Below, in pieces: positions 1-5,236 of a stretch of DNA of 5,236 bases (its first letter is position 1; each line of letters starts with the position of its first letter). Origin of the DNA: Verrucomicrobiales bacterium (GTDB lineage Bacteria; Verrucomicrobiota; Verrucomicrobiia; Limisphaerales; UBA9464). The notes under the pieces are model-generated. The model was not told the DNA's origin and ran no database searches. It saw nothing but the letters and a program-made list of their open reading frames with translations. The stretch covers positions 1 through 5,236 of the forward strand of contig DLVS01000025.1 of the NCBI GenBank assembly GCA_003445095.1, read 5' to 3'. A program made the translations under genes and the position numbers.

Positions 1-308
1 CTGGCTTCGTCCGCATCGTGTCGAACCCCGCCTTCTCCCGCGACGCCGTCACCCCGCGCGAAGCGGCCGGCGTGCTGGCCGCCAACACGGCGGCGAAGGA
101 CCATACGTTCTGGCCAGATGAATTTCCCTTCGTCGAAGCCGTTGCTTTCGCCGGCGTGCGGCTCGTCGGGCATCAGCAGGTGACGGACGCGTATCTGCTG
201 GGGCTTGCCATTCGTCGCGGTGGGGTGCTCGCCACGCTGGATGAACGCATCGCGGCGCTGGCCGAACCGAAGTCGGCGGAGCGCAAGGCGGTGGAGGTTG
301 TCGGGTAG
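1..308 (+). CDS. VapC-type PIN-domain ribonuclease toxin, C-terminal part (5' end outside window)
   Basis: This is the C-terminal half of a PIN-domain toxin of the VapC class, the endoribonuclease component of type II toxin-antitoxin pairs, which cleaves RNA using Mg2+ held by conserved acidic residues. The frame is open from base 3 and reads GFVRIVSNPAFSRDAVTP, so the GTG at 18 is internal and the true start lies upstream. Recognisable family landmarks follow: FWPDEFPF, then GHQQVTDAYLLGLA with the conserved Asp at 186-188, then GGVLATLDERIAAL with a second conserved Asp at 240-242. The segment from GFVRI to the end matches the usual second half of these roughly 130-150 residue toxins, and the stop TAG at 306-308 is in the expected place. 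The first catalytic Asp and any VapB antitoxin would be left of the window. The GHQQVTDAYLL block makes the family call firm; RNA target and activity cannot be judged from a fragment. Confidence 0.9.
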   Translation, partial: GFVRIVSNPAFSRDAVTPREAAGVLAANTAAKDHTFWPDEFPFVEAVAFAGVRLVGHQQVTDAYLLGLAIRRGGVLATLDERIAALAEPKSAERKAVEVVG

Positions 309-489
309 CGGTGAAGCTGCTGCCTTGTGATTCTCCACGAGCCTTCTTGGTGGCCAGGCCAGGTCCGTCGCCGCTCTTTTGGCCTCCGGTCGGTTTGAGC
401 TGCAATCACGCAGCGGATTTCTTGTGGCGACGCACGCCTCCAGCTTTGTCCCGCCGCCGGCTTCCCACTAAATGGGTTCGAAAGGACGC
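309..489. other. Intergenic stretch without a recognisable gene
   Basis: This lies between the toxin stop and the possible small membrane ORF on the opposite strand. Open frames on both strands give low-complexity, Arg/Pro-rich translations with no recognisable motif. A weak imperfect inverted repeat (CCAC...GTGG, 335-353) lies about 27 bases after the toxin stop, but it has an internal mismatch and no T-run, so I do not call it a terminator. No tRNA-like fold or tandem repeat was seen. Confidence 0.5.
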
Positions 490-618
490 TTACACTCCAA
501 TCGCAACGCCAAGGACGTAGATTAGGCCAGCGGGCTCTTCGATACGGAAACAGAGGATGACCCCGGCCACGCATAACGGTCCCAAGATCAATAGTGTCAG
601 AATTCCGCCCCAGGCCAT
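490..618 (-). CDS. Possible 42-residue small membrane protein
   Basis: An ATG at 616-618 (minus strand) opens a 42-codon frame ending in TAA at 490-492. The product starts MAWGGILTLLILGPLCVAGV and continues ILCFRIEEPAGLIYVLGVAIGV. It has two hydrophobic segments, about residues 5-24 and 30-42, joined by the short charged hinge FRIEEP, so it could be an inner-membrane hairpin peptide. About 63% of third codon positions are G or C, by hand count, which fits coding use in this window. There is no convincing Shine-Dalgarno sequence before the ATG; the bases just before it are CTGAAGC. The codon two before the ATG is an in-frame TGA (622-624), and the frame upstream is open again, so this may be the C-terminal part of a longer protein cut by a nonsense change. 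I do not recognise the family. The hydrophobic pattern is the main evidence, and chance remains possible. Confidence 0.35.
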   Translation of the reverse strand: MAWGGILTLLILGPLCVAGVILCFRIEEPAGLIYVLGVAIGV

Positions 619-621
619 GCT

Positions 622-717
622 TCAGTTGGTCAACCGAACCTTCGATTCCGGCGGCCGAGATTCGAGAGAGTCTGCCCGGTGAGCCGGGATACTTGTGGAA
701 TTCTTGCCTCGCTTCAT
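622..717 (-). CDS. Short ORF in frame with and just upstream of the membrane ORF (possible N-terminal part of a split gene)
   Basis: An ATG at 715-717 (minus strand) begins a 31-codon frame, MKRGKNSTSIPAHRADSLES followed by RPPESKVRLTN, ending in TGA at 622-624. The product is hydrophilic and basic. The next codons in the same frame are AGC and then the ATG of the membrane ORF. Read through the TGA, the two parts would make one 75-residue protein with a basic N-terminal tail and two membrane segments, a layout common among small membrane proteins. The TGA could derive from CGA (Arg) by one transition, or from a sequencing error. Alternatively the ORF is meaningless. No clear ribosome binding site is visible. 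The frame is also open further upstream, back to a TGA just before GAA TGG GTT AAG, without another good start. Confidence 0.2.
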   Translation of the reverse strand: MKRGKNSTSIPAHRADSLESRPPESKVRLTN

Positions 718-757
718 GGCGTCATTTTCACCGTTATTCCCAAACCAATCCTTAACC

Positions 758-779
758 CATTCTCAAGGTCATGAGAATG
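758..779 (-). terminator. Perfect 8-bp hairpin 12 bases after the stop of the 215-aa gene; possible terminator without a U-tract
   Basis: CATTCTCA (758-765) and TGAGAATG (772-779) are exact reverse complements around a 6-base loop, AGGTCA. On the minus strand the structure begins 12 bases after the stop codon of the 215-residue gene, the usual place for a transcription stop or mRNA-end-protecting hairpin. It is followed by GGTTAAGG rather than a run of T, so it is not a canonical intrinsic terminator. The stem is only about half G/C. It could instead be a protein-binding palindrome upstream of the small ORFs. The inverted repeat is certain; its role is inferred. Confidence 0.4.
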
Positions 780-791
780 CGGGTTGATCGC

Positions 792-1439
792 TCAAACAGC
801 CTGCGACTCTGGTGCAACGACGCCGACCTTAGCATTGTTCTCCGCCAACCACCTGCGGAAACACCGAGTTATTAATCCTTCTCGGGAACTGGGCAGTTTG
901 TTCAGCAAGCGGCGCGCGCGTTCGAAATCCCCCACTTCGCGAGCGATTTCAATCTCCAGCCAGTCGCGCCCCGGTGTCTCCCGGGGCGTCAAACTGAGGA
1001 GCCGGTCGAGATTTTGTCGGAAGCGCGCTTCAGCGACTGCTCGCCCGCCTCCAGAGCGTTGCGGATCGTTGGCCCGCCACCAAAATCTGGTCCGAAAATG
1101 GGCCTCCATGTTCTGGTCGGAAAACTCCCCAGCCGCATCGATGCGTTCGAAGTCTTCGATCGTGGGATCAACGGCGTACGGAACTGGCGCCGCTGAGGCG
1201 TCTGCCTCCCGTGATGGTCCGAGGTCCAAACCCACACGGTCCACGACTTTGCACCGCTTGGTCCAGAAGACCTCACCCGTGGCGGGGTGGCGTCCGATTT
1301 GCCTTTCTTCGTAAGAGGGCTCCGTCTTGGCATCCGACCAATGAATCATCCCAAAGTTATTCCAGGATAAAAAGGAGGGAAGCTTCACCCGACTCCGGGA
1401 ATCGGGAAGTTCCAACACGATATCACGTCCTCGCATCAT
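792..1439 (-). CDS. Conserved hypothetical protein, 215 aa, function unknown (TPR-like C-terminal half)
   Basis: The product is soluble, with no signal peptide or membrane segment. The N-terminal part (about 1-68) carries SWNNFGMIHWSDAKTEPSYE (25-44), then GRHPATGEVFW (49-59) and KRCKVVD. From memory this resembles a widespread uncharacterised family with an 'SGNTFGA..WSDGK..aPmlP' stretch followed by a zinc-ribbon-like CPxCGxxFW; here the cysteine positions are not kept (RHPATGEVFW). The middle has EDFERIDAAGEFSDQNME (95-112) and RFWWRANDPQR (118-128), also a block I associate with that family. The C-terminal half is helical and TPR-like: ARFRQNLDRLLSL (138-150) and EIAREVGDFERARRLLNKLP (164-183). 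The start is one of two adjacent ATGs (1437-1439 or 1434-1436); no Shine-Dalgarno sequence is visible. It lies 88 bp downstream of the giant gene on the same strand, so a shared transcript is possible. Coding status is well supported by protein-like composition and length; no function should be assigned. Confidence 0.8.
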   Translation of the reverse strand: MMRGRDIVLELPDSRSRVKLPSFLSWNNFGMIHWSDAKTEPSYEERQIGRHPATGEVFWTKRCKVVDRVGLDLGPSREADASAAPVPYAVDPTIEDFERIDAAGEFSDQNMEAHFRTRFWWRANDPQRSGGGRAVAEARFRQNLDRLLSLTPRETPGRDWLEIEIAREVGDFERARRLLNKLPSSREGLITRCFRRWLAENNAKVGVVAPESQAV

Positions 1440-1527
1440 AAGTGATTGGGAAAAAAGTTTTGATTAGGGTGGCACGTTCATTAATCCGTGATGAAGTTTA
1501 ATCGCCCGATTGAAACGCGTCTCGACG
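1440..1527 (-). other. Short gap between the giant gene and the 215-aa gene
   Basis: These 88 bases are AT-richer than their surroundings and include a T-run on the minus strand (ACTTTTTTCCC, about 1447-1457). A 4-bp inverted repeat (CACG/CGTG, 1473-1490) precedes that run at some distance. This could form a poor terminator for the giant gene or hold a promoter for the 215-aa gene, but neither a convincing stem nor a -35/-10 pair can be pointed to. Confidence 0.4.
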
Positions 1528-4500
1528 TCATTCACTTTTGTGGAGTCGAAAATAGGCTTCCAACTCCGACACATCTGCCTCCACGAGCCAATCAGCCCCC
1601 ACGCGGGAGGCGGGCGCGAGCAGGTCCGAGAAGGCACCCGCGATAGTCGCTGACTTCTGGACCGAGTATCCCTCAACCGATCCCGGCCACGTGAGCAGAA
1701 CCTTACCGCGGGCGGCGTCGTAGGTGATTTGCAGTGCGGGGGGAAATACCACCTCAAGGTCCGGCTGGTCCGGGATGGCTTCTTCGTTGCCAACTTGATC
1801 CACTGCGAGGCTGTAGATCCGATAACGATGTCCGGGGAGTCCTTCAAAGGTTTCCGCCTCCGAGCCGAGGGGACCCCAGAGCTGGAAAGGACCCGAGCCG
1901 TCCGATACATACGCCAGGATCTCCCGAACGCCTGAGCCGTCCAGATCCGCCGCGGTCGCCGACAGTTTCACACGGTTGGCCATACCTGATTCGTCGGGAA
2001 CGAGAGTGACGACGCTCGTGGGCGCGACCGAATCAATGGTGTTAGTCACGACCCCGGTGAGGATCGGAGCATTCACGTCGAAGACGATGGAGGCCTGGTT
2101 CGTGATCACGGTGCCGCTTGGGATCAAGGGCAAAGGACTGATGGAGTATTGCACCATGCCTTCGCCGGCTCCGGTCGGTCCGTTGGGCGGGAGGAATCCT
2201 ACCAGAGCGCTTTCGGGTAAGACGCCTGTTTCCGGGTCAATGCTGGTGAACTTCCAATAGGCTTTGCGCGTGACACCGTCCAGTCCTGCCTCGATATCGA
2301 CATAGACACCCCGCGTCGCCCGAAGATCCACCCGGCCCCGAAATGAGGCACGGCCGGCAGGGACATCTACAGTCATCGCACCGATCTGGATGTTGCCCAA
2401 TCGAAAGGTTGTGAGGTCCAGGCTGGGATCGATGAAGTCATCCACAAAAACCTCCGCCGCGGGTGCTTCGGCCGTCGGCAGGTTCTCAAACAGCACCGCA
2501 TACGGCAGCGTGTTTGGAGCCGACACCCAATGCGCTTCGCTCGATCCCGCCGGGCCTATCTTGATGTTGGGATCGAAAGCGCGTGGGGAGCTGATCAAGG
2601 CTGTTCCGGAATCCTGACAGAATTCGAAACTTCCAGAAGTAAAGCAGCAGTCATATCCCACAGAGAGGGCCCCACCGCCGTACCCAGAGCCGACGATGGC
2701 GATGACCGGGATCACGACCTTTTCCCCTGGCGCTATAAGGGCGAGGTTAAACTTGGCGACCTGCGTATCACCCGCTCGTTGGAAGCCTCCGATATTGAGC
2801 GAGGGAATCGAAAAGGACAGGTCCGGATGATTCTCGCAGGTTAAAGCGATCCGAGCCATTTCGATGTCGACATCACCCGTATTCTGAATCAACAACTCAC
2901 TCGGCCCAGGTCGGCCACGGCGAAGGCCGGGATGCGGAGTGAACACCACGATTGCTTTCACCACGGAGGATTGCTCCAAGCGGATTGGATCCGGAGCGCG
3001 CACCTCTCCGGTTCGGCTCGTGGCGACCAGAACATATTCGGCGGGGGGAACTTCTCGCAGATCGAAGGTCACTCGGGCTCGGGTTGCATCCTGAACGATC
3101 GCATTCAAAGGCTCCACGGAGGCGCCGGTTTCCTCTCGCCAAAGTTTGAACCGCGTATCTGCCTCAAAGCCAGCACCCGTCACACGGACAGTCGCGGTCT
3201 GCGTGCCTACAGTTCTGGGTTCCACCCCCGACACCTGGAAGGGAAGCGTCTGGGCCTCAAGACTGAATTCCCGTTGGTCGATGTTTCCGGAGGCGACCCG
3301 CGCCAGGACATAGTAAGTGCCTGCCCGCGTCCCGGGAATGACAAGCGTTTGGTCTGGCTTTCCGGTTTCGCCCGAGGCGAACTCCGATTGGCTCAATGAA
3401 GGAGGATGATCAAAGCTTGCATAAAGCTCCGAGGCTGCGGCATCGCTACCGTGATTGAGACGGAGCCGAATGGTTTGTCCCTCAGGGACCCGGACCATAA
3501 AGTACTGCTGGGAGTTAGGCGCAAGGCTCCCTGGATACGGTTCTCCATCCAAAGTGAGTTCAGTTGCATTGATGCTTTCCTTTCCGCCTACCGAAAAGAA
3601 GACTGTCCCAGGTTCGCCATCACAGAAATCTACGTCGGACTTCCCTGCGGCAGCTTTGATGTTGCGGGTATCGAAGTCTTCTATACTGGCAGCGATCACC
3701 GCGACTCGGCCGCCTCCACCCGCGCCATTACCGTGAGCGGAGGTAGAGTTTCCGCCATTCGCCGTAATGGAGCCCGAGCCGGTCAATGAGTTCGCTTCAA
3801 TCAGGACGCTTCCGCCAGATCCGCCGGCCACCGTCCCGCCGCCATCGGCCGAAAGAGTCCCATTTACGTGCAGGACTCCACTCACCTTGACTCGGACAAC
3901 TCCGCCCCCGATAGCGTCCGCTGCGCCACCGCCGCTCCCCATCTCGACCGGATTGACCAAGGAACCGTAGGGTGGTCCCCCCAAGTCGCCACGGGCTGAG
4001 ACACCTCCCCACCCACCGTGCCCTGCCCCGGCGCTACGCTCGCTGGACGGTGGAGGCGCGCCGAGGCCAGAGCGTTCTGGGAAACCCTTGCCGTCGGCAT
4101 GGAGCCGACCTCTCGCATGAATTGTCAGATCCTGCTCAATCTCCAAATCGAGACGGCCGCCAGTTCCGTCTGAGGGCTGAAATGCGGGGCAAGTCACGGC
4201 CCCCAGGAGCGTCAAGGTGCGAAATTGGTGCATCCCTTCCACGACAAGCGTTCCGGCTCCCACGACAATGTCCTGACCGTCAAATTCGCGATTGTCCGCT
4301 GCGAGTACATAGTCAATTCCGAAGAAGGGTCCGGGCGTACCGACGTGAAATGACAGGTTATCGGAACCATAGTCGGGCTCGAACTGCAGCCCCTCGCCGG
4401 CATTGAGAACATTAAAACTTAGGAACGAACTCAACCTACTGCCATACGTGATAATCCGATAGATTTGCCCGGATTGAGCCACAAAATTGTCGACCCGGGT

Positions 4501-5236
4501 CTGCGCGAGCTTTCCATTAAACGTCGCGTTTCCGTGGATCCTCAGCGGCGCCGACAAAGGCCGCGTGGCCAAGATGGCCAGTTCCAGGGTGCTATCGCTT
4601 GTCTGGGTGTAGTCTCCGTTTATTTCTAATGGCTCTCGAGGATTAGGCACGCGTATGACGCCTTTGACTTCAATGCTTCCATTCAGTGTTCCTCCACCTG
4701 AAAAAGAAGCGTTTGTTCCCAGAATCAGGGTTTTCGTGCTGAGTCTGCTATCTCCGGAGAGCGTAATCGAGCCCCCGAGTATTCTCAAAACTTCAGTGTT
4801 GTCTCCCAAGGCAAGCGCACCAAAATCCCGGGCTTCGAAACGTCCACTGGTTGACGAGACGGCGCTCAAGATTGGGAAGGCCAACAGGCTCCCGATGCCG
4901 GAAACTGAATAGGGCCCCGGCGATTGCAGTTCACTGATTAGTGGAAATGTTGCTTTTCCATCGGAGGCGACAGTGACACTTACAGAATCCATCGTCACCA
5001 GTGATTGAAAGTCGGCAGATGCGTCATCAATGCTGAGAGAAGAATTTCTGAGCCGTGTAAGATTGGCCATGTCAATGTGTCCCCCATCAGCCAGAGTCAT
5101 TGGCCCCTCGACCTCTGTCAGCTTAGGAGTGAGCAAGGTCCCTTCAGCCTTGGCGTTGAGGCCGCTGCCCACGAATGATTCTAAATTCTGAAGCTCGATC
5201 CGGCTCTCCCGACCAACAGCCTCCAAAACGATGAGC
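1528..5236 (-). CDS. Giant secreted adhesin-like mosaic protein, C-terminal 1235 residues (5' end outside window)
   Basis: The frame is open to the right edge (codons for L-I-V precede the TTG at 5224-5226), so that TTG is internal and the signal peptide lies outside. Numbering from the TTG, modules in order are: 20-23 residue beta-solenoid-like repeats (13-140); a cap module, GDYTQTSDSTLELAI to GLQFEPDYGSDNLSFHV (204-295), like those following passenger repeats in autotransporter-type proteins; a glycine-rich four-fold repeat (356-530); a PPC-like beta-sandwich (about 563-658, YFMVRVPEGQ, DQTLVIPGTRAGTYYVLAR); an IPT/TIG-like domain (662-751, VTGAGFEADTRFKL); a CARDB/DUF11-like domain (757-875, GPSELLIQNTGDVDIE); a large module common in such proteins (879-1066) with FDPNIKIGPAG, YAVLFENLPTAEAPA, SIDPETGVLP, GFLPPN and TNTIDSVAPTS; an Ig/FN3-like domain (1067-1160, YVSDGSGPFQLW, GHRYRIYSLAVDQVGN); and a C-terminal beta domain ending FRLHKSE. 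It is probably an extracellular surface or matrix protein. No enzyme motif, PEP-CTERM, LPxTG or barrel is visible, so its export and anchoring route is unknown. Confidence 0.92.
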   Translation of the reverse strand, partial: LIVLEAVGRESRIELQNLESFVGSGLNAKAEGTLLTPKLTEVEGPMTLADGGHIDMANLTRLRNSSLSIDDASADFQSLVTMDSVSVTVASDGKATFPLISELQSPGPYSVSGIGSLLAFPILSAVSSTSGRFEARDFGALALGDNTEVLRILGGSITLSGDSRLSTKTLILGTNASFSGGGTLNGSIEVKGVIRVPNPREPLEINGDYTQTSDSTLELAILATRPLSAPLRIHGNATFNGKLAQTRVDNFVAQSGQIYRIITYGSRLSSFLSFNVLNAGEGLQFEPDYGSDNLSFHVGTPGPFFGIDYVLAADNREFDGQDIVVGAGTLVVEGMHQFRTLTLLGAVTCPAFQPSDGTGGRLDLEIEQDLTIHARGRLHADGKGFPERSGLGAPPPSSERSAGAGHGGWGGVSARGDLGGPPYGSLVNPVEMGSGGGAADAIGGGVVRVKVSGVLHVNGTLSADGGGTVAGGSGGSVLIEANSLTGSGSITANGGNSTSAHGNGAGGGGRVAVIAASIEDFDTRNIKAAAGKSDVDFCDGEPGTVFFSVGGKESINATELTLDGEPYPGSLAPNSQQYFMVRVPEGQTIRLRLNHGSDAAASELYASFDHPPSLSQSEFASGETGKPDQTLVIPGTRAGTYYVLARVASGNIDQREFSLEAQTLPFQVSGVEPRTVGTQTATVRVTGAGFEADTRFKLWREETGASVEPLNAIVQDATRARVTFDLREVPPAEYVLVATSRTGEVRAPDPIRLEQSSVVKAIVVFTPHPGLRRGRPGPSELLIQNTGDVDIEMARIALTCENHPDLSFSIPSLNIGGFQRAGDTQVAKFNLALIAPGEKVVIPVIAIVGSGYGGGALSVGYDCCFTSGSFEFCQDSGTALISSPRAFDPNIKIGPAGSSEAHWVSAPNTLPYAVLFENLPTAEAPAAEVFVDDFIDPSLDLTTFRLGNIQIGAMTVDVPAGRASFRGRVDLRATRGVYVDIEAGLDGVTRKAYWKFTSIDPETGVLPESALVGFLPPNGPTGAGEGMVQYSISPLPLIPSGTVITNQASIVFDVNAPILTGVVTNTIDSVAPTSVVTLVPDESGMANRVKLSATAADLDGSGVREILAYVSDGSGPFQLWGPLGSEAETFEGLPGHRYRIYSLAVDQVGNEEAIPDQPDLEVVFPPALQITYDAARGKVLLTWPGSVEGYSVQKSATIAGAFSDLLAPASRVGADWLVEADVSELEAYFRLHKSE
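3637..4161 (-). repeat. Four degenerate glycine-rich repeats encoded within the giant gene
   Basis: At protein level, residues 356-530 contain four copies of the pattern GG-x-V-x-V-x(4-8)-I-x-A-x-GG. They begin at GGRLDLEIEQDLTIHARGRL (356), GGVVRVKVSGVLHVNGTLSA (441), GGSVLIEANSLTGSGSITAN (471) and GGRVAVIAASIEDFDTRNIK (505). Gly/Ser/Ala-rich linkers separate them; the longest (about 381-440) is disordered-looking and contains GAGHGGWGG and GSGGG. The fourth copy is the most diverged. Such alternating beta and glycine strands suggest stacked rungs of an extracellular solenoid. The repeat is in protein, not in nearly identical DNA. Confidence 0.65.
4807..5190 (-). repeat. Six degenerate 20-23 residue beta-solenoid-like repeats in the giant protein
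   Basis: Residues 13-140 divide into six consecutive units that start with a small or polar residue and then x-L: QNLESFVGSGLNAKAEGTLL (13), PKLTEVEGPMTLADGGHIDM (34), ANLTRLRNSSLSIDDASADF (54), QSLVTMDSVSVTVASDGKAT (74), PLISELQSPGPYSVSGIGSL (95) and PILSAVSSTSGRFEARDFGA (118). Each has a hydrophobic patch, a turn and a second hydrophobic strand, as expected for one rung of a right-handed beta-helix or leucine-rich-like solenoid. The frame continues off the window edge, so more rungs probably precede these. Confidence 0.6.

Noticed and set aside
335..353. Imperfect hairpin after the toxin gene as a terminator
   Set aside because: Only four outer base pairs hold before a mismatch, and no T-run follows.
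311..520. 69-codon forward ORF starting at GTG two bases after the toxin stop
   Set aside because: The translation is Pro/Arg-rich with no motif or membrane pattern, and it overlaps the end of a better minus-strand candidate. It is most likely a chance open frame in GC-rich DNA.
49..574. Minus-strand ORFs of 118 and 133 codons across the toxin gene
   Set aside because: They are antisense shadows of the toxin frame, with Arg/Pro/Ala-rich translations and no recognisable features.
622..624. UGA read as selenocysteine
   Set aside because: No SECIS-like structure is evident just after the codon, and the context (TN-stop-SMAWGG) resembles no known selenoprotein site.
784..1441. Forward ORFs of 176, 60 and 76 codons and a minus ORF of 114 codons over the 215-aa gene
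   Set aside because: They overlap the frame whose translation shows family-like blocks and helical repeats; their own translations are Ser/Arg-rich noise.
1464..1910. 148-codon minus-strand ORF overlapping the 3' end of the giant gene in another frame
   Set aside because: The giant frame continues through a coherent C-terminal beta domain to its own stop at 1528, so there is no sign of a frameshift into this ORF.
2932..3399. 155-codon forward ORF, and others up to 144 codons (3406-3789, 3972-4406), inside the giant gene
   Set aside because: They are opposite-strand shadows. The minus frame gives continuous recognisable extracellular domains through this region.
5224..5226. TTG as the start codon of the giant gene
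   Set aside because: The frame stays open to the window edge, no signal peptide follows the TTG, and the residues there already lie at the solenoid repeats.

Overview
The window looks like chromosomal DNA from a GC-rich environmental bacterium, most likely of the Verrucomicrobiota/Planctomycetota group. This is inferred from the modular, very large secreted protein that fills two thirds of the window, from the style of its C-terminus (a 'VQKS...FRLHKSE' ending), and from the lack of clear Shine-Dalgarno sequences. No marker gene fixes the taxonomy.

Layout. At the left edge, on the + strand, is the C-terminal half of a VapC-type PIN-domain ribonuclease toxin; its start, and any antitoxin, lie outside the window. 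Bases 309-791 hold no confident gene. They do hold a possible 42-residue membrane peptide on the minus strand (490-618), a short ORF in the same frame directly upstream and separated only by a TGA (622-717), and a good 8-bp hairpin at 758-779. Next, on the minus strand, is a 215-residue protein of unknown function (792-1439). An 88-bp gap separates it from the giant minus-strand gene (1528 to beyond the right edge). That gene encodes at least 1235 residues of a secreted, adhesin-like mosaic protein. Its visible order is: beta-solenoid-like repeats, a 'GDYTQ' beta-helix-capping module, a glycine-rich four-fold repeat, a PPC-like beta-sandwich, an IPT/TIG-like domain, a CARDB/DUF11-like domain with a cysteine cluster, a large conserved 'DPN...GFLPPN...NTID' module, an Ig/FN3-like domain and a short C-terminal beta domain.

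The minus-strand genes run in the same direction, giant gene to 215-aa gene to small ORF, and could be co-transcribed. Nothing in their content shows that they share a function. The toxin fragment converges on them from the left and is probably unrelated. I see no RNA genes, insertion sequences or CRISPR array. I do not see clear evidence for a wholly new system; the items most worth checking are the UGA-split small membrane ORF, the unknown 215-aa family and the cysteine cluster in the giant protein.
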